The position numbers were made by a program, and so were the translations under genes. DNA of 64,000 nt from Macropodus opercularis (Eukaryota > Chordata > Actinopteri > Anabantiformes > Osphronemidae). Below the pieces are notes generated by a model. The model worked only from the letters and a program-made list of their open reading frames with translations, did not search any database and was not told the origin of the DNA. Positions 24,201-33,200 of the stretch are shown in pieces. Where the stretch lies: the NCBI GenBank assembly GCA_030770545.1, contig CM061090.1:17332501-17396500 (forward strand). Direction: 5' to 3'. Numbering within the stretch: the first letter of the stretch is position 1; every line of letters starts with the position of its first letter.

Positions 24201-27200
24201 ACCTTACGCAGCTGCTCATAATGTGATCCAATCACACAGGTACTTACAGGTTTATAGAAGTATCACCACGTACTACAAATGTCTGTCTTCATCCAGTTAC
24301 AACAGTTTTTAAACAAAAGGCACGTTAGCATCACGCGATGTTTACCTGCTGGTTCCTGAAACAAGACGCTGACTTTGTCCTTTTCTGCGACTCCCTACAG
24401 TTGCAGAAACATCTAAACAAGTACATCTAAAATGCAGATGAAGGAATAAGACACAAACGCGTCTGTGACAGCTTTGCGTTAAAAAGAACTCGGTTGCAGC
24501 ACTTACCAGAAGCGTTACCCATAATGGAGATTGACTTGTTGTTAACCACCTGTCTAGCTGAGCGTAAGCTGAGGGTCATTTTGGTGGAATTGATGTCAGG
24601 CTGCTTTCCACACAGCAGCATACTGATACTGCCACTCATGTCCCCCTGGAAATTCAATGAGCTGGCGGCCGTGAAGATCTTCGAGCTCTGCAGCCTGGCC
24701 ACCTGGATTAAAATGACAAAGGTAAAAGTAGGAAAGTTTGACAGTGCATATTAAAAAAAGCTGTGTCATATTACACACGGTGCCTTCAAACGTCTTTCAA
24801 AGCAGCGTGAACAGAGACCTCGTGTGTGCACGTCCAGACTGGATCAATCCAAAGCTGTGCAGCATCAACGTGCTGCCACATGTTCCCGGAGGAGTTCGCT
24901 GACACAACTATTATGCTGCCTCTTCTTGACTGACTTGTCTTTTACACTTTGGCCTTTACATCATTTTTAGGAGTTCATTTCGTTCTTGCCAGTCCAGAAA
25001 ACGTCCGTCGCCCACACTAAGGTAGGTTCATACAAGCTTCTTCAGATGATCGTTTGTATTCCTTTCGCCTCTGCTTTGAGGAAGTCCCTGATGATGTCAT
25101 CATCAGCTGTTGATGTTTTCCGTGGCGACCCGTTTTGTACATGCTGCTCACCAATGGGTTCTTTGTACAGCCAGAACAGTTTGAACCATTATTATTACAG
25201 GACTCACCTGGTTCACAAACAGTCGATCCCATGTCCTAATACCTTCATCTAATACTCAATTCATTCACCTGTAGTGTTATGTTCTCACATGTATCTACTG
25301 TAGGTGCATATGACATCACACAAGATCAGCGCAGAGTGTTCGCTAACCTCCTGAATCAGCGGTAAAGCGTCACGAGTCGTTTTCCCCATCAGCGTCGCTG
25401 GGTCTGTTGCGTTCAGGTCCAAAGCTGAAGGCAGCTGAAGAAGCGAATGAACATGTGCGTTACACAACAATCGATACCAACATTTAACACACATGTAATC
25501 AAACGTAGAAACCATCCTCGCAGCGTTGTTGGTTCTAAAAGGGTCTTTAGTTTTTAAACTGCTGTCCAGTACCTGCTGGTTGCTACAGCTTACAGAGCCT
25601 GTTTCCATATGGGCTGGGTTTATAAACCTTCATTAGAGCACAGCCTAATGCCTGGGGTGGAAGCACCAGTTTCCTCTCAGCAATTCCAGTAAACATACGA
25701 TATGACGGCAATTTACACGCTCATTTCTGCATATTGACCTGTGAGTCGTATCCTAACATCATCGCACCTGACACAGTTAGTACAGTGACAAATGCTACAG
25801 TGTGTTACGGTGACATTCCTAAGGTACACGCTACCGAGTCCAATTAGAAGAACTAAATGGCGTGCCCTTTCCAACACTGTCATTTTCATACATCAAGTGT
25901 CATGTAGAGGCTACATTAGAAGAGCTGTACTGTCGCCCAGCATGGAAAATTGCAAAGCCTGGAAAGTGATGCGAGATAAAAAAATCCAGAAAGCCTACGA
26001 GCGGGGCGCCGGCACGAAGAAGGGCGGGACAGCGGGAAAAAGCACGATTCAAACAATAATTCACTTCCAGCACTTATCTATGGGAGGAAAGAATTCAGCA
26101 TTGTCACATTAAAAGGCCCTGACACAAAACCGGTCTCTCACGCTCATTTATTAACCTCAGCTTGCTGTTGAACGTTCTTTTCACTGCCAGTTAAGCTGAT
26201 TACAAAAGCCATTCTATGAGAACGATATGACCGCAAAGGGTGGCGGGGTAGAGAGCGATTTGTTGAGCTAATGAACAGCAAAGATTACGCCGTCAAAGAC
26301 AGAAAAAGGCAAACGTGCCTCTCGTTTGCCGTCTCCCGTGTCTGTCTGTGCTCTTAAGTCATTTCCAGAGAGCCAAACGCAAAGTTGTGAAACTCACGTC
26401 TAAATCGCCATTTGCCACGCTCTACCTCTAAACTAAGGCTTCTCCCCTTGTCCCTTTCGTTATGTTGTTGTTGTTATCGCAATCACTCAGCGACGTCAGG
26501 CTTTAAGTAGGAAGGCTTGATGTTCTTTTCCGCCCATTTGCTTGAGGCACTTGAAGAGCTTTTCCACCATATCTTGTCTCGGCTTTCGGCTTTTTTTTTT
26601 TCTACTTTTTTTTCTCTTTCTGAAAACGCCTGTGGGCTTAAATTGTTCAAATGCTCTCTCCAACGAACTTCCTTCCTTATCATTTATTTATTGGATTTGC
26701 TGTCCCATATATATTCTCTGAAAGATAAACCCAAAGAAAAGTGCAGGCTTTCATCATCCCACAGGAAGATGGGAGATTTGAAAGAATTCAGGAAAACATT
26801 GGTTCTAATAAATAATTCCTTCCTGATTGCATGCACTCTAGTAAAAAGACACAGAGGTGCGTGTGACGGCGACAGTTTTCTGTATCCTCTGGGAACGGAA
26901 ACAAGCACGACTACAGCAGTTTAATGACGCGCTGATAATATTAACGCGAGGTTTGTTGCTGTTGCTATTTAAGTGGACACATTAGCGGGTTTTAACTTTA
27001 AAAATAGATCGCGCCTCTACGTCACAGAGCCGGACAAGCGTGCAGCGTTTCACTTTTAAATCGGTGACTCAATTGCCTGGCACAGAAAATCGCTGTCTCC
27101 TCATTCAATTTACAACAAGTCATGCGAGAATTATAGTTAGAACAGACAATGTGCCTGCGATGCTTCAGCCTTTTGGGATCGTTTCATCTTGCAGCATATA

Positions 27201-30200
27201 ACTGATAGAATCACAAAGCTGAAAATTATCTTGGGCAGCTATGTTTACTTTTTCTTATTTATCTTTTAGAACCAGACATAACGTCTACATACCAGAAAAT
27301 AGGCTGGATGGGAAAATCTCACATATAATGTCGGACAATTTGACTTAGTTGAGTGGAATACAACACTCTATAAACGTAGAAACGATAGCCAGACACTTCT
27401 ATCAAACTTATCATGACATCTGTTTTTTGTGAGTGACACAGCTCGATCCAATGAGCAGCTCACCTCAGAAAGCACTTTCCTCATATCCAGGTTTTGCAGT
27501 AGTACTTGCTGGGTGTTAATCAGCTGCTGTGGAGTGAGGGAGCAGCTGACGTTCTGAAAAGCCTCCTTTTCAGCCGGGCTGTTAAATTGGACGTACCCAT
27601 CCAGACCTGTCCCCTCACACAGGATCCTCCTCAGGTCGCCCGGCCTCGGGATGCCCGTCACCTGGAAACCAAACCACCAGCCTCTGGTGAACTTTGTTTT
27701 CTAACTGTGTTTTATTTATTCGTGTGTACTCACGGGATTCATGTGAACCTTAGCACTCGTGAGGCTGAGCACGACTGATGCCGGGACCCCCAAAGTGTTC
27801 TTGAGATAGGTGGAGAAGGATTCGTTGTCTCGGAGAACGCTCCCCAGGATCACTGGCCGAGCTGACGCATAAAGACGGAGGGTTAGACACAGGGTTTTGT
27901 TGAATTTTAATTGTCATATATCAGTCACAAATCTTCCCCGCGGCAGATGTTTTGCAGCCCTTGTGTATTCCTTCCTCGTTCTCATCCATTTGGTTTTCAC
28001 ACAACAGCAGGCCCATACAGTATACACACGTGTGGCACTGATGACACCTACGCTGCACCGGTCCTGGGAGAGAGGGGCCGGGAGTCTGTTGAACTGTTTT
28101 TCTGAACTGACAGTGGCCCCGTCTATCAAACGAAGCCGTGAAATACGAGTAGGTTCGCCTGTTTCCTGTCAGCTGCTCTAGCACGTCCCTCACGTTGCTC
28201 TGAGATAGAATTAGGCCTTTTACTTGCTCTTGTTTGCAAGTGTTTGAAAGGCAGTCTGTTGCTTAACACGTCCCAGATTTCTAACCCGCCATTTTCTCCC
28301 GCGTAGGATAGGATTTTTCCGAGCCGGCTGCCGAACCATTGTCTCCTCCTGACAGCACAACACAAAGCGCGGATCTTCGTTTAGTGCGTCGACACACTCG
28401 CGCTGCACACAATTATGTGGATGATATCTGTCGCTGGGACGACGGAGAGGTTACGTCGTTCCACTGGTTCACCCCTTTTAGCCTCCTACCGGCCAAGCTG
28501 CGATTCAGCAAAGATAAATGTTTGGAGATATGATCTAGAATTAATGGTTCTGTTTGACACTTAACGCATTCATATGCTATTCACGCCTGCAGGAGAATCA
28601 CGCAGGTTGGATAATAGAGTGGAACATGCTCTGGGCTCTTCTTCAACACTATTGCCTTTTTGACTGAAGTGACCACCTGAGTCTTTTAATCAACCCTTAG
28701 TAAAAACAAAAAAGAACAACACAATCGCCTCCGCCATCGAAGTCTTTTCACAAGACTCCCATCCCTATTCTTCCTAATGACCTTTTTGTGCTCTCACCTC
28801 CGACAGTGGAACCCATTAATTATGCCCAGGCTTAGATCTCCGATGGATTTAATCTTGTATATTACAAGCCGGCGACCCCGAAATGCAAATGGCCCAACAA
28901 GCCATTTGTTGAACAGGCCCCCCTCTCTTTGCCTTTTTGCAAATTAGGAGCCGTATGAAAATCTGAATATCATCAGGCTAAATGAGCCTAATGCAAAGCA
29001 GCAACTTATCAAGACAAACGATCTGTCAGTCTGCAAGGCAAATTGCATCATAAATAATCCCACAACATTGTTTTTGAGGGATTCAGGAATAACAAATGCT
29101 CCAACTTGCCGTCCGTATGAAGGAGATATTTTCCTTGATGGAGAGCGCTTAACAAAGGCAAGCGGCAGCCGCAGGACCGAAGCTGCAGCTAAACATTTAC
29201 TAACAAACAATCACTCAGTAGCAATTACATTTCATATCCGGTTGGCCATTTTCTTTCTTCACCTAACAACCTTACAACCTTTTCATGAATAGCGCAGTTG
29301 TTTTCACACTCAGGCTGTCTTACAATTACCTGACCTGGACTGTGACAGAACCACAGCCCACTGATTGATGTAATCTGCTAGTAGCTGGGCCTTGCTGAGA
29401 ACAGATCTGTTCACCAGGAGAGTTTGCAGCTCAATCAGCATCCCAGAAATTCTGACAAATTAGGAAAGAAGTCATATTTTAAAGCGTGATATCATTTTCT
29501 CAGACTGTACAAAGCATGAAAATGGAAAACGGAACAAGTGCCTACATGGAGTCGTTGAAATTGTTGACCTGTCCTGGCGTCTCCCCCGGCGTTGGATAGT
29601 TCAAACAGGGATTGTTGATGTTACACATTACACCTTGAAGCCATGGAAGCACTCCAGCCGAAGGCATAGCTTTATTTGGGTAGTGACCTCAAGAGGACAC
29701 AGGAGATAAACCTTTACTGAAGCTGTCTCTGCGTTCTTCCCTTTGATACAGTTGTTATGGAAACGCATATTTAAGTGATGTACATGTACACAAAAACTGG
29801 CTTTTCTACTTACATTGGTCTTTGTAGATCGGTTTATTGGTGGTCCGCACCCACACCAGTATAAAGAAGAGAAACAGAGGCCATAGCACTTCAATGATCA
29901 GTCGCACCTGCAGAAATGAAAAAGTGGTTATGTTTCCATAATTTGTTTATTTGAAAAATGGGGTTTGGAGAAGGAATACAAACCAGCTGTGCTTCCTTTA
30001 TTGAATCCCATGCAAACATTCAAGCAAATGAATGTAAAATTGACAGACTCTTCAGGGCGAATACACACAGGTGATTTGAGTTTCTCCCTGGACATGGATC
30101 CAGGTGGTTCCTCACTGTAGACATTTTGACTTAAAACTGATTAACGACTCACTGAATGGGCCGATGTGCTGGGTGCCTTTGGCCACATTGTGGTTGTTCC

Positions 30201-33200
30201 CGACTCCAGCTCACCTCCTGGAGTGAAAGAGCAGCCTGTGCTTGTGACTCCTCTATCAAACAACCCTCGTAACCTCCTTGCCACCTTCAATCCTCTTCTA
30301 AACAACCACTTCCCTGCTATAATACAAGCATCTCTGTAGTTGCACCCCGTGTGACACCCCGGCCTCTTATTCCAACCGCAGGGAGAGGGTGAGAGCAGAG
30401 ACCTGAAAAGCAAATCGATGGCCTCAAGGCTTTACTTGCCCATAAGCTAGTTTTTCATATTATTCTTCCTTAGTTGGCCTTGAAGGATGTTCTAGTACCA
30501 AAATTAATAATGGGCTGTATAGTCTACAGGTGTTTACTGTTATTATATACACCTGTGTTGCTCTTTTTTTAAGTTGTGGAAACACTAAAGCAGTTCAGTG
30601 TCACACACAAATTACGGTAATGAGCTGAAGGCCGACGGTAGCCTTCCCTTCATAAAGGGGACATTATCTGCACGGTGAAATGTTTCAAGCAGAGAGTAGG
30701 ATTGTTCAGTCTTCATCCCACAACCTCTGCCACGTCGGCTTCCACTGCGCCCTTTGGCACGCCATCACTCAGCAACCTCCCCCGCCGGCCCGGCTCTCAC
30801 CCACCGAGCCCTCCCCGCTAACCCCGGCCGACCCCGGCCGCCTGCGCGCTCATCCCTCCGAACATCTCTGGCGGAGTGACCTGCTTAGAGGAATCAGCTG
30901 GAAGGCTCCATCGACAAATTCCCCCCGCTCCCGCTCGCGAAACGCACTCAGACGTATCTGATGAGTCACATTAGCACTAATAATAACGCAAGATCTATGC
31001 GACAGCTGTTGTCTTCATAATTGAACTGCAGGGCAGCAATAGGGTAGAAAAATACAATAATATATATTTGCTTGTTATACCGCATCCCCATGGAAACCGC
31101 GTGAATTAAAATAAGATTGCTGCAGCAGAGCGAGTACGAGGAAAACTGAATGTGAAGGCGTGTGCTCATGGTACAAACCTGTCACTAACGTACAGATGAG
31201 CAAATCGCGCATATTTCAAACAAACCGGATCAGGTTTCAAATTTCTTCCAGTCAGCGTGACAGAGAGCATATAGTTCTGCTGAGAGGGTGAATTATCATA
31301 ATGTATTCTGACGAGAAGGGATGGAGAAGGAAGCACAGCCATCGTGGGGACTCTCTCAGTGTCTGGCTCCCCAGGCATTTGCCATCGGACACCGGCTTCT
31401 TTGTGAATAGATAATCTCCTCCTATGAAATTATGGGAAATGTTGGACCATAAAATCAGTTTCATGCCTGTTATAAAATCTTAAAATGCTTGGTGAGGCAT
31501 TCATATAATTGGTCATTAACCTCTACAAGCCCTCCAGAAGCACCATTGTCCTTGCTAACTCCCACTGGTTTTGTCTAATAACAATATTTCATGTTGACAT
31601 TGGCCAAATATGCTTCATCCGCGCACAGAACTGCCACTGTCCCTCAAATATTTCAGGGGGAACACAGGACCATGTTGTATTTTTATCCCGATACCATCCT
31701 GCCCGTTCAGCAGCTGTCTGATAAGCTTAACAAGGCGAATACTTCTCAGATGCAAAGTTTTAAATCTGCAGATGACTTTGCCTTGAGTTATCCCAAGAAA
31801 GTATGAACTCGGATGAAAGCCGATTGGTGCGTGCGCGCGTGTGAAGATGCCTTTTGTTCTTCTCCGGCAACTGGCGCAGTGCTGTGCTCGAACCCCTAAC
31901 AAAACACGTGGGCGGAAAAATCAAAGAACACAGCGTCGTCTGTCTCCGAGCGTCTCATAAGGCTAACTGGATTCCTCGACAGCTTGCTCTGACCCAGGCG
32001 CTTGGTGTAACCGGTATGTTCCTGCAGCATGTGACCTATCTGCCAGAGTCGGTGACATCAGGCAATAAGATTTGCCATAAATCACCCCTGATCATGTGTG
32101 GGGCCCGTGTGTGATGGCAACAAGAAGGTTATGACTGGACATAACTGGCCCCAGCAAAGGGTCAGAGATTAAAGGCTAACAGCTGACCAGCACTGAGAAA
32201 TAATAAATCAACAGATCAATATAATAAATCAATTTAGTCAGCGACCCTGTGGTCTCACATTGCTGGGGTTGGTGTAATCCACAACACAGATTGAAATGAA
32301 AACGATTTCCTCTTGTGCTACAGTGAATGTTGTGGTAATCCATTCAATGTTTTCAATTCAACGCAATCTTTGTAGTTACTTTTTAACCTGCCCAGGGTTT
32401 CCGATGTGCGTGTACAGTGCATTGAATGTGGGCAATAAAGCTCATCTTATCTTATCTTACACAATATAGAGATTATAGGATCTTTCTTTTTTTTTATGAC
32501 TGAACCCGGCTGAACTCTATGAAAAATAATAAAGATGCAAACTCAATAAACAGCTTTAAAAATTATCAGTTTTGCATCGTGCGGGTCGTCTGGTTGGAGG
32601 GAACCCTGTCACTGACAGAACGTGCTCCAGCTTCCTTCCAAAATGCTCCAATAATATGACTCAGGACAAAAAGGGCACAAAAGCAAATAAGACTCCTATA
32701 TTAAAACCAGTACGGTTCTGTGAGTGAACATTGGGAACTAGATGATCTCCTCCTGCACCATAAGGCCTCATCGCTCGCTGCGATGTAAGCGCGTGAGGTA
32801 CGTCAGCTATAATGTGAAGCAGCCGAGCTGTCCGCTGTGACACGTCTTCTCAAGTGCGAGAGCTCTTGAAATGTCAGCCGTCAGCTGATGAGTTACTGCA
32901 CAGTAAAGCAGTCGGACGGGCTGGTGAGCGTAAACACTGATAACAGGCGCGCAGCTGACGTGACGCGAGCTTTTCAGCGCCAGTGACTGCGCATGCGTTA
33001 GGTTTTACTGTATGAAGAGTAAAGGCATTCCTCAGTTCTGGTACATCTGTGGCAAACACTGCTGACATTAAGTTTGCAAGGAAGCTAGAAAAGTACTTGC
33101 CCTTCAAACGAAGCGTTTAGCATTCGTCACTCCTTCTCCCATTCCATTAGGCCAAAGACTGGCTTTGTTAGATCTAAAATACAGCCAATGTGACATAACA

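Larger units (their letters stand above)
18299..24506 (-). other. Intron 8 of the ABCA4-like gene
   Basis: A 6.2-kb intron holding a (CTC)n array at 20343-20390 and a (TA)n array at 21254-21282, A runs near 20716 and 21633, and no recognised exon or transposon. Confidence 0.7.
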
